The position numbers and the translations under genes are program-made. From Candidatus Poseidoniaceae archaeon (lineage in GTDB: Archaea > Thermoplasmatota > Poseidoniia > Poseidoniales > Poseidoniaceae): DNA of 7,243 nucleotides. How positions within the stretch are numbered: the first letter of the stretch is position 1; every line of letters begins with the position of its first letter. The notes under the pieces are model-generated. The model was not told where the DNA came from, ran no database searches, and was given only the letters and a program-made list of their open reading frames with translations. Location of the stretch: contig DUKK01000117.1 in assembly GCA_013329355.1 (NCBI GenBank), forward strand, positions 1-7,243, given 5' to 3'. Of the stretch, positions 1 through 6,204 are shown piece by piece.

Positions 1-37
1 TACAAGCAACAGGTCTCCTAGATATCGGCTAACAGCC

Positions 38-46
38 TTATAAATA
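38..46 (+). promoter_or_regulatory. Candidate archaeal TATA box of the ABC transporter operon
   Basis: The stretch TTATAAATA resembles the archaeal TATA-box (TBP-binding) consensus. Its centre is about 41 bases upstream of the ATG at 83. With the usual archaeal spacing of about 25 bases, transcription would start near 66-70 and leave a leader of only 13-17 bases. There is no convincing Shine-Dalgarno sequence in front of the ATG, which fits a near-leaderless first gene in an operon. No clear purine-rich BRE is visible upstream of it. The call rests on the motif and spacing only. Confidence 0.45.
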
Positions 47-82
47 CTAGAAGTAAGTAAATCACAGTATAGTGACTGGTTT

Positions 83-808
83 ATGTTGCAGATTAGTAGT
101 TTGACCAAATCATTTGGTTTCGGGGCAGCAAAACTCGAGGTTCTCAAAGGAATCACACTGTCGGTTAAGCAGGGCGAGTTGGTTGCTCTAATGGGTCCGT
201 CAGGCTGCGGCAAATCAACCCTATTGAACATCATCGGTGGATTGTTATCAGGCGATGGGGGCGAAATTGACCTCAACGGCAGAAAATATGGACAAAAAGG
301 TCCCTCAAGTGTAGTTGACGTTAGACGAGAGTTAGTTGGTTGGATTTTCCAGGACTTCCACTTGCTCAACAACCTATCAGCATTGGACAATGTGGCGATG
401 GCCTTGGAATTATCAGGAGTCAGTTCTAAGCAAGCAGAATCACGCGCTGCGGCAGCGTTAGAGCGTGTCGGCTTAGGTGATAGAATGCATCATATTCCGG
501 ACCAACTTTCAGGCGGCCAGCAACAGCGGGTGGCGATTGCTAGAGCAATCGCGGGGAATCGTCCGCTATTGCTGGCGGACGAGCCAACTGGCAACCTTGA
601 TATTGCAAGCGGGCAAGATGTGTTACAGCTGTTCAAGGATTTATGTCATGACAAAGATAATCCTATCTCGATACTTATGGTAACTCATGACCCAGAACTG
701 GCTGCTAACGCAGATCGAATGTTGCTACTCAGGGATGGGAAAACTGAGGCCTCCGATATTCGCAGCGCATGGGGGCTTGACGGTGATCAAGGTGGTGAAG
801 AGGAGTGA
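83..808 (+). CDS. ABC transporter ATP-binding protein, MacB/LolD/FtsE type (first ATPase)
   Basis: This 241-residue cytoplasmic nucleotide-binding subunit powers the permease encoded immediately downstream. Visible motifs are Walker A GPSGCGKST (38-46), Q-loop glutamine 90 in a FQDFHLL context, signature LSGGQ (142-146), Walker B LLLADE with catalytic Glu167, D-loop NLD (171-173) and switch His202. All are intact, so it should hydrolyse ATP. Length and the Q-loop context match the LolD/MacB/FtsE family, whose members energise FtsX-type permeases for lipoprotein or peptide export, antibiotic resistance or cell-wall signalling. The start is the first ATG after the promoter; no Shine-Dalgarno precedes it. 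Its stop overlaps the permease GTG start by 4 bases, indicating translational coupling. The last 20 residues are acidic and outside the core fold. The substrate cannot be inferred. Confidence 0.95.
   Translation: MLQISSLTKSFGFGAAKLEVLKGITLSVKQGELVALMGPSGCGKSTLLNIIGGLLSGDGGEIDLNGRKYGQKGPSSVVDVRRELVGWIFQDFHLLNNLSALDNVAMALELSGVSSKQAESRAAAALERVGLGDRMHHIPDQLSGGQQQRVAIARAIAGNRPLLLADEPTGNLDIASGQDVLQLFKDLCHDKDNPISILMVTHDPELAANADRMLLLRDGKTEASDIRSAWGLDGDQGGEEE
791..797 (+). promoter_or_regulatory. Ribosome binding site for the GTG-started permease
   Basis: GGTGGTG lies 7 bases before the GTG at 805 and matches the archaeal anti-Shine-Dalgarno core (complement of CACC). It sits inside the last codons of the upstream ATPase gene, and the start overlaps that gene's stop in a GTGA arrangement. 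This supports the GTG start and translational coupling. Confidence 0.55.
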
Positions 809-3800
809 CAGAAATCGATGACTCTGACCCATTCGCAACCTATGTCGTGCCGAAGGTTTCACTCGTTGAAAAATGGCGCAGAAGAGTCAGAGATGCGCCA
901 GAGAATATTCGCCTAGCGTCTCAAAGTGCTTGGCGCGGCAGAGAGCGGGGTCTTGCGGTCGTTGCTGGTGTTTTCCTAGCATCATTGGTTATCACCACAG
1001 TATTCTCTTATGGTATTGGTCTGTCGCAAATTTTCTTCGATGAATCACTCGATGGAGAGCCAATTGATGCTAAAGTTGAGTTTAAGAAAGCACCAACTCC
1101 TGAAACCACAGGATGGACAAATAATACCAGTGTTATGCAAGAAGTCTGTCAAGAACTGATGACAGAATACAGCCAAGAGTTGGCGGATTGTACGGTGATT
1201 CTCGGTCGCCAAGGTATCCACAGTGCCGGGTTTTTCAATGAGGATTTTCTTTACGCCCAGCCACTTGAAATGCGGTCGATTATTGATAATGAAAATCCAT
1301 ATTGGGTAAATACAACCTATGAGTATCCGGAATTAAGGGAGGCTGGACCTCCAATTTCGAACTATCGTTCGATAAGATTGATGGGGCCCGGAGCCTTTGA
1401 CGGCGAGTTTGCCGAACGCTATGGAGCAAGTATAATTCAAGGTCAAGGCGAATGGCCAAGCCCGCAAAACATGTCAGATGAAAGAGGCGTAATACTGCCG
1501 GCAAACATTGCCTCACAGGCTAAGGCTAGTGTTGGCGATGTCCTTGAGGAAATTACTTTTGTTTACGTTATCGATAGTGAATTTTTTGACACCGGTGGCG
1601 TAGAATTGGTTGAGACCTGCCCGGGAGAAGCCTCAGCATCTGAAAATGGTAAAATCTACTGTCGTATGCCCATGACTCTCACCAACATGAAGGTGCTCGG
1701 CATCTACCAGCCGTGGGACTTAGGCAACCCGACACTCGGTCCAAATCCAATCTTTACCACATGGACAGTGCTCTCAGAGGATCAGGCAGCAATACTGATG
1801 GAGAAAGACCACGTTTATCTCGGCTTGGCCGTCGACCGATCACAATTACCGACATCCTCAACTGCTGATGCAAGTGATTGGTTGGATAACCTCAAAGTTT
1901 CAATAATGGCAAGCAATTACACCTCAAGTGAAATAGAATTATTCTACACTGATATCGTGGGTGGAACAATCACCTTCCTTGACATATTCCTGGGCTTTAT
2001 CCAGATTTTTGATTACGTTATCATGGTGCCAATTGTTGTAATGTCGCTCGCCGTTTTAGTCTACGGTCTAATCCTATCATTGGAGCAACGACGCAAAGAA
2101 ATCAGCATCCATCGAGTAATCGGTGCTGACAGTCGTGGGCTACAGGGCATGGTTCTGCTCGAATTAGCAGTATTCGCCTCAGTGGCATGGCTGGCTGGCT
2201 ACTTGCTTGCTATGTTTGCCGTGCCGATTGTACTGTCAGCGGTTGGCTTCATGCAGTTTAAGTCTGGAAACTACAATATCGACCCAACACTAAGTTTTGG
2301 GGCAACTCTGTTCACTGCTTTGAGCACGTTGGGGCTTGCACTACTTTTCGGCAGAAAGCGATCAAGGGAGTTCATCAACTTAGAAATTGACGAGGGTGTA
2401 AAACACACAATTACCAAAACGGAACCTAAATATTGGTTACACTGGACTTGTTTTGTTTTAGGGTTCATCTCGGTGATTGATACATGGATGGAAATGAATG
2501 GTAGTGAAGACGGCATAATTCAGAACTTTTTCCTCGAAGGTTTGTTTGGTATCTTTGGTCCATTTTTGCTATGGATTGGTGGTGCACTTGTGCTGGGGCG
2601 ACTTGGTGCTAAGGGTCCGCAAATAATGCAGGTTATATTCGGTAGGACTAAGATTCTGAGTGACGTAAAGCGCGGGCTCAAGGGTTCAGGTTCTGCTGAA
2701 TCAGTCAACAGGTTAGCCGTAATTATGCTGCTGACCCTTTCTATTGTTACTTTGGCTGCTGTGCAAGGCTATACCGGTTCATTAGTTGATGAACGGACCG
2801 TCGATGCAAGAGTTGGCAGCGATTTGCAAATAACCTTCGAAGAACCGCATAATGAATCAGGTGCGTTGAGCATTGTTCGAGATATTTATCGCTCTGATGC
2901 TATAGTTCGAGCCACGACAATACCCTCTATCGTCCTCAAGGGCCCAGACGGTGACTATCTCCAGACTTATGTTGTGCTCGATAATTCAGATGATGTGTTA
3001 AACTGGAATCAACAGTCTATTCCTGGCAAGAGTGTTAGCGCAGCGTTGGAAAGATACGCAGACGGAGGCTTCTCGGCAGGAGAAGATTCGGCGTTTACGC
3101 TTGACTTAGCTGGTTCTTGGTCAAGTTCGAGAGCCTTAGATGATATTCTAATTAGCGAGAACGATGGTCGAAGTGTGACAGTATTGATGGATTATGAAAC
3201 CCTCACTCTCAATTTCTCCGCAGTAGATAGCTCTAATGTTACTGATAATCCAGAAATAGATTGGGAAGAGGCGCTGCTTGCGTACTCATCGTTGATGAAT
3301 ACAGATTTGAGTGAGGTGGATTTTTCCAGTCAAGACTTGAGTTACCGTGATTTCGGCAGGATGGATTTCACCAACGCAAATCTCAGTGGTGCAGATTTAT
3401 CAGGGGCAAATCTCAGTGAATCGTTATTCTTCCGCACTGATTTGTCCGGAGCCGATTTAACGGGTGCAAATCTGACAAACGCAGTAATTGTCGAATGGTT
3501 TGGTGGCTCCTTAGATAATGCCGACTTTACTGATGCAATCCTTACAGGAATGTATGGTACTGCAGATGCAACTAATGTCGTCTTGCAAAATACAACTTGT
3601 GCGAGCGGCAGTGTATCGATTAATTCAGTATGCGATGAGTTTACTACCTTTGTACCGACTCCACTTACCGTGCCAATTTTATTAACCGAATCACCAGTAC
3701 AAATTGAACGCAGTTCGGTAAACTCATCGATAAAATACATGGGACTACACGAATTTATTCCGGGCATGAATTCCTCAATCATTGCCGATTCGTTAGTCAT

Positions 3801-4443
3801 TGGCGAATCGTCTTGGCGTAGTTTCGTTGGCGACACAATCGTCGAAAACTATTCAACAAATAATTGGATTATGCGTATTGACGGTGTCAGCGGTGAAGCA
3901 CTGCAAGCGCTGGGTTCTCAATTGGAGGCAGATGCGCGGATTGGTGAAGTTATCGACTGGAAGTCAGAGCATGAATCTGTTGAACGTAATGGTGGACTAA
4001 TTTTTGGCACTCCTGGACTGCTATCACTGCAGTTTGTAGTAGCAAGCATCGCAGCAGTTGCATCGAGTTTTGTATTCCTATCATTGGTGTTAAACCAACG
4101 CAAAAAGGAGTTAGCTGTCCTACAAGCCATCGGTGCTAGTCCGATACAGATTCTGCGATTAGTGTTATTCGAAATACTATCGATAATCGTGGTTTCAATG
4201 CTGCTCGGGCTAATTCTTGGTATTGGGCTCGCCTTTTCCTTCAATGGCTTCTTCGATGTCTTCGGTTTCATATTCCAATTATTCGGTGGGGCCTCGACGA
4301 ACATAAGTCGCGAGCTGGTTTATCCTTGGTTTGAGTTAACTCTTGTTTCCATATCGGTCTTCACTGCAGTGGTCATTGCACTGTTATTGACGACTCGCAG
4401 AGCGCTGAATTCCGACCTAGCAATGGTCTTGAAGGGGGAGTAA
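805..4443 (+). CDS. Large duplicated FtsX-type ABC permease with pentapeptide repeats in its second outer domain
   Basis: This 1212-residue membrane subunit has a predicted 10-segment topology. TM1 (about 50-71) is followed by outer domain 1 (72-400), then TM2 (402-424), TM3 (451-480) and TM4 (496-516). A linker pair follows, TM5 (545-562) and TM6 (575-598). TM7 (635-655), outer domain 2 (656-1072), TM8 (1073-1097), TM9 (1118-1147) and TM10 (1175-1196) complete it. The two FtsX modules are recognisable by the cytoplasmic motifs RRKEISIHRVIGA (429-441) and QRKKELAVLQAIGAS (1098-1112), so one chain carries both halves usually supplied by two subunits. Outer domain 2 holds a pentapeptide-repeat block (832-914). 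The six outer cysteines form three close pairs (115/129, 272/286, 932/943). It starts with GTG overlapping the first ATPase and ends two bases before the second. It presumably binds both ATPases. The substrate is unknown; export and mechanical signalling across the membrane are both possible. Confidence 0.92.
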   Translation: MTEIDDSDPFATYVVPKVSLVEKWRRRVRDAPENIRLASQSAWRGRERGLAVVAGVFLASLVITTVFSYGIGLSQIFFDESLDGEPIDAKVEFKKAPTPETTGWTNNTSVMQEVCQELMTEYSQELADCTVILGRQGIHSAGFFNEDFLYAQPLEMRSIIDNENPYWVNTTYEYPELREAGPPISNYRSIRLMGPGAFDGEFAERYGASIIQGQGEWPSPQNMSDERGVILPANIASQAKASVGDVLEEITFVYVIDSEFFDTGGVELVETCPGEASASENGKIYCRMPMTLTNMKVLGIYQPWDLGNPTLGPNPIFTTWTVLSEDQAAILMEKDHVYLGLAVDRSQLPTSSTADASDWLDNLKVSIMASNYTSSEIELFYTDIVGGTITFLDIFLGFIQIFDYVIMVPIVVMSLAVLVYGLILSLEQRRKEISIHRVIGADSRGLQGMVLLELAVFASVAWLAGYLLAMFAVPIVLSAVGFMQFKSGNYNIDPTLSFGATLFTALSTLGLALLFGRKRSREFINLEIDEGVKHTITKTEPKYWLHWTCFVLGFISVIDTWMEMNGSEDGIIQNFFLEGLFGIFGPFLLWIGGALVLGRLGAKGPQIMQVIFGRTKILSDVKRGLKGSGSAESVNRLAVIMLLTLSIVTLAAVQGYTGSLVDERTVDARVGSDLQITFEEPHNESGALSIVRDIYRSDAIVRATTIPSIVLKGPDGDYLQTYVVLDNSDDVLNWNQQSIPGKSVSAALERYADGGFSAGEDSAFTLDLAGSWSSSRALDDILISENDGRSVTVLMDYETLTLNFSAVDSSNVTDNPEIDWEEALLAYSSLMNTDLSEVDFSSQDLSYRDFGRMDFTNANLSGADLSGANLSESLFFRTDLSGADLTGANLTNAVIVEWFGGSLDNADFTDAILTGMYGTADATNVVLQNTTCASGSVSINSVCDEFTTFVPTPLTVPILLTESPVQIERSSVNSSIKYMGLHEFIPGMNSSIIADSLVIGESSWRSFVGDTIVENYSTNNWIMRIDGVSGEALQALGSQLEADARIGEVIDWKSEHESVERNGGLIFGTPGLLSLQFVVASIAAVASSFVFLSLVLNQRKKELAVLQAIGASPIQILRLVLFEILSIIVVSMLLGLILGIGLAFSFNGFFDVFGFIFQLFGGASTNISRELVYPWFELTLVSISVFTAVVIALLLTTRRALNSDLAMVLKGE
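3298..3546 (+). repeat. Pentapeptide-repeat block within the permease
   Basis: Residues 832-891 of the permease read as twelve consecutive five-residue units with Leu or Phe at the central position, for example NTDLS, EVDFS, SQDLS, NANLS, GADLS, GANLS, RTDLS, GADLT and GANLT. One unit (ESLFF) is degenerate. After a three-residue phase shift, the pattern continues weakly as GGSLD, NADFT and DAILT to about residue 914. Such units stack into a right-handed quadrilateral beta-helix in known pentapeptide-repeat proteins. At DNA level the 13-mer GCAAATCTCAGTG occurs at 3376 and 3406, 30 bases apart, and GCAAATCT recurs at 3466, which indicates in-frame duplication of two-pentad units. Confidence 0.9.
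4434..4440 (+). promoter_or_regulatory. Ribosome binding site supporting a TTG start
   Basis: GGGGGAG at the end of the permease gene lies 5 bases before the TTG at 4446. No ATG or GTG occurs in frame nearby, and the ABC fold begins within a few residues. The purine-rich site therefore decides in favour of the TTG start. Confidence 0.55.
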
Positions 4444-4445
4444 AA

Positions 4446-5423
4446 TTGAGTGATAGTATCTTGAAGGCTTCCTCCCTATATCACGTCTATGAATCTAAGG
4501 CTGAGGATGGTAACGTAGTTGCCTTGCGTGGCATACATATCGATATCAAACAAGGCGAAGCAATCGCAGTTGTTGGTCCCTCAGGTTCCGGCAAATCAAC
4601 CTTGATGAAATGTCTCGGCGGATTGATGAAGGCAAGCTCCGGCTCGGTCATGCTAGCGGGTAAGAATATGACTAGACTCAGTGGCAGAGAACTGGTGCAC
4701 TTACGTCAGAAGACCGTATCCTTCATTTTCCAAGAAGGTAATCTGTTACCTGATATGAATGCTCGAGATAATGTAGCTCAGCCGCTAAGACATCAGGGAA
4801 TATCTTCTCGTAAGGCGCTAAAGTTAGCCGATGAAATGCTCGACCGCTTGGGTATCCTGCACCGAGCTAAGGCACTTCCGATGAAACTCAGCGGTGGTGA
4901 GCAACAACGCGTGGCAATCGCTCGTGCTCTGATAACCAACCCTAGGTTGATTCTGGCTGACGAACCGACTGGAGCCTTGGATCCTATTACCAGTAGGGAG
5001 GTTTTGGCATTATTCAAAGAATTACATGAAAATGACGGGGTATCCTTTTTGATAGTGACACACTCCAAAGAAGTAGCATCCTTCGCCGATCGCTCGCTAG
5101 AGTTGCGTGATGGTAGATTTGTCGCTGAACACGGAGATGGAGTCGATGTGGAGGATCTAAGCAAAGCTAGAGAGTTGATAATCGACGAGACGGGAACTGT
5201 TACTCTGCCCCCGGATATATTGTTGAGAATAGGCGGCCCTGGCAAGTATCTCACCAATGATATTGAGAACGGTCGACTGATGCTCCAGGGAGAAAAGGTA
5301 GAATCAATCGGTAAGTTTGAACTGGCACAAATTTGCCCAGCGTGTAAGTATGATTACGGCGATACCGATGACGAAGAGTGCCCAGCATGTGGCTCAAGTA
5401 GGCCGATGGTGGAAGTCAAATGA
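4446..5423 (+). CDS. ABC transporter ATP-binding protein with C-terminal AbrB-like segment and zinc ribbon (second ATPase)
   Basis: This 325-residue cytoplasmic ATPase is the second nucleotide-binding subunit of the operon. The ABC core (about 5-228) has Walker A GPSGSGKST (44-52), Q-loop Gln96, signature LSGGE (148-152), Walker B LILADE with Glu173 and switch His206, all intact. It is of the same MacB/LolD type as the first ATPase but clearly diverged from it. About 95 residues follow the core. Residues 244-282 resemble a SpoVT/AbrB swapped-hairpin half (a TGTVTLPPDIL stretch, then a GRLML strand). Residues 297-315 form a CxxC-x11-CxxC zinc ribbon. The start is TTG with a strong ribosome site, and the stop overlaps the next gene in an ATGA. 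I infer that it pairs with the first ATPase on the duplicated permease, and that the tail has a regulatory, docking or dimerising role. Confidence 0.93.
   Translation: MSDSILKASSLYHVYESKAEDGNVVALRGIHIDIKQGEAIAVVGPSGSGKSTLMKCLGGLMKASSGSVMLAGKNMTRLSGRELVHLRQKTVSFIFQEGNLLPDMNARDNVAQPLRHQGISSRKALKLADEMLDRLGILHRAKALPMKLSGGEQQRVAIARALITNPRLILADEPTGALDPITSREVLALFKELHENDGVSFLIVTHSKEVASFADRSLELRDGRFVAEHGDGVDVEDLSKARELIIDETGTVTLPPDILLRIGGPGKYLTNDIENGRLMLQGEKVESIGKFELAQICPACKYDYGDTDDEECPACGSSRPMVEVK
5175..5390 (+). other. C-terminal extension of the second ATPase: AbrB-like hairpin plus zinc ribbon
   Basis: This encodes residues 244-315 of the second ATPase. The first part matches the usual SpoVT/AbrB pattern: a strand, a G-x-(V/I)-T-(L/I)-P turn, a short helix, then a strand with G-(R/K)-L-x-L. 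The second part has Cys297, Cys300, Cys312 and Cys315 in rubredoxin/zinc-ribbon spacing, separated by an acidic loop. The zinc ribbon is clear. The AbrB-like assignment is pattern recognition by eye and needs a profile search. As I recall, similar AbrB-like tails occur on some actinobacterial MacB-type ATPases, but I cannot verify homology here. Confidence 0.55.
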
Positions 5424-5707
5424 TTCCGCGCTTAACCACACTGGTAGGTTACACAGAGGGCATATCAGCACTATGTTTGTTCTTCATTGCTATGCCAATG
5501 AAATATTTCTTTGGGCAACCGGAGGTGGTAACGGTTGTTGGTTCGATTCACGGCGGATTATTTATCGCATATATCGTGACTTTGATGGCTGGAGTTGGCG
5601 GGCACTGGAATAAGCTGGCCGTCCTGCACGGCTTTATTGCGGCCTCGATTCCGTTCGGACCTTTCTGGTTTGATGCCAAACTTAAGGCCGGCAAATATGC
5701 TCTGTAG
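5420..5707 (+). CDS. DUF3817-type small integral membrane protein
   Basis: This 95-residue protein has three predicted membrane segments (about 10-30, 36-57 and 65-83). It carries the hallmarks of the DUF3817 family: an EG pair at 13-14, AMPMKY (24-29), HGGLF (44-48) and a GPFWFD stretch (80-85) near the end. Length is normal for the family, and no biochemical function is established for it. The ATG start overlaps the stop of the second ATPase by 4 bases, and GGTGG lies 7 bases upstream inside that gene, so translation is probably coupled. Being last in the operon suggests an accessory membrane partner of the ABC complex, but family members also occur without ABC genes, so the link is only contextual. 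Confidence 0.85.
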   Translation: MIPRLTTLVGYTEGISALCLFFIAMPMKYFFGQPEVVTVVGSIHGGLFIAYIVTLMAGVGGHWNKLAVLHGFIAASIPFGPFWFDAKLKAGKYAL

Positions 5708-5754
5708 ATAATATCTATTAAGCGTACGAAGCAATGATTGTCACGAAGTCAGGC

Positions 5755-6117
5755 CTAGGCTAACTTGACACCCTCTGGCCACAATACGAGGATTAACGTT
5801 CTCCCGCGCGTTTTTGGATTATGTTTTGATGCCTTGTCCATCCAAACGATTGAACCGACTGGATATGTCCCTTCATCATCCCAAACCTCGCCTTCAAGCA
5901 CCAAGTATGCCTCTCCACCAGGGTGCATGTGAGGCATGAAAGCATCAACAGTGACCTCAGAGTCGGCATCATACAGTACTAGTGAGCATTTTTCCTCGCG
6001 CTTCAACTTACCAAGCCGGACTCCGGTGCCGAAATCTTTCCATGAAATATTCTCTTCCAACCAATCTTTATTGATGTTAAAACTCAACCAACTGGACATG
6101 TCGTGAGTAAAGACCAT
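5755..6117 (-). CDS. ChrR-like cupin domain protein
   Basis: The 120-residue protein (counted from the ATG whose first base is 6117) is a single cupin barrel. It has the metal-site pattern PHMHPGGE (His63, His65, Glu69), then VLEGEVWDDEGTYPVGS and a later His99 in KHNP. This HxHxxxE...H layout with a DxxGxYxxGS turn is typical of the cupin_7/ChrR C-terminal domain, which binds Zn or other metals and in ChrR responds to singlet oxygen. No N-terminal zinc-binding anti-sigma domain is present, nor any sigma factor gene nearby, so it is a free-standing cupin that could be an enzyme or a metal/redox sensor. The start is uncertain: an in-frame ATG at 6099 is equally possible, and neither has a good ribosome site. 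An extension to 6216 would cross the start of the divergent gene and is unlikely. It converges on the DUF3817 gene with a 47-base gap. Confidence 0.85.
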   Translation of the reverse strand: MVFTHDMSSWLSFNINKDWLEENISWKDFGTGVRLGKLKREEKCSLVLYDADSEVTVDAFMPHMHPGGEAYLVLEGEVWDDEGTYPVGSIVWMDKASKHNPKTRGRTLILVLWPEGVKLA

Positions 6118-6204
6118 GTCCAGCCGGAATCGTATAACTTGATGATTTCTTCGGAAAATTGGCGCAGGTTTCAAACCGATGACGACGACCAGATGGTGAG
6201 CACG
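6118..6204. promoter_or_regulatory. Divergent intergenic region between the cupin and membrane protein genes
   Basis: This 87-base region should hold the promoters of both flanking genes. An AT-rich GTATAACTT at 6132-6140 (AAGTTATAC on the minus strand) is a weak TATA candidate. For the cupin it would place transcription start near 6109, favouring the start at 6099. The plus-strand gene has GGTGAG at 6195-6200, 4 bases before its ATG, which matches the archaeal Shine-Dalgarno core. No clear operator palindrome was seen. Confidence 0.35.

Noticed and set aside
1..37. Possible 3' end of an upstream gene (a short open stretch up to a TAG at 19-21).
   Set aside because: Only six codons are visible and all three plus frames close by position 43, so coding cannot be distinguished from chance.
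3342..3836. Minus-strand 164-codon open frame opposite the pentapeptide block, with its own repeats such as FAPVKSAPDKS.
   Set aside because: The repetition is the antisense reading of the pentapeptide codons. The plus-strand frame is clearly the real gene, and no ribosome site or family match supports the antisense frame.
4793..5257. Minus-strand 154-codon open frame inside the second ATPase gene.
   Set aside because: It is antisense to intact ABC motifs, and the product has no recognisable domain.
5317..5613. Plus-strand 98-codon open frame bridging the second ATPase and DUF3817 genes in another phase.
   Set aside because: It overlaps two well-supported genes in a different frame, and its product resembles nothing known.
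83..5707. Antibiotic or bacteriocin export (MacB/BceAB) or lipoprotein release (Lol) as the specific function of the operon.
   Set aside because: The family resemblance is at fold level only. No substrate-specific motif, histidine kinase or peptide gene is present in the window.
5708..5754. Possible terminator between the convergent DUF3817 and cupin genes, around the palindrome-like AGGCCTAGGC.
   Set aside because: The symmetry is short, has no proper loop and is not followed by a T run on either strand.
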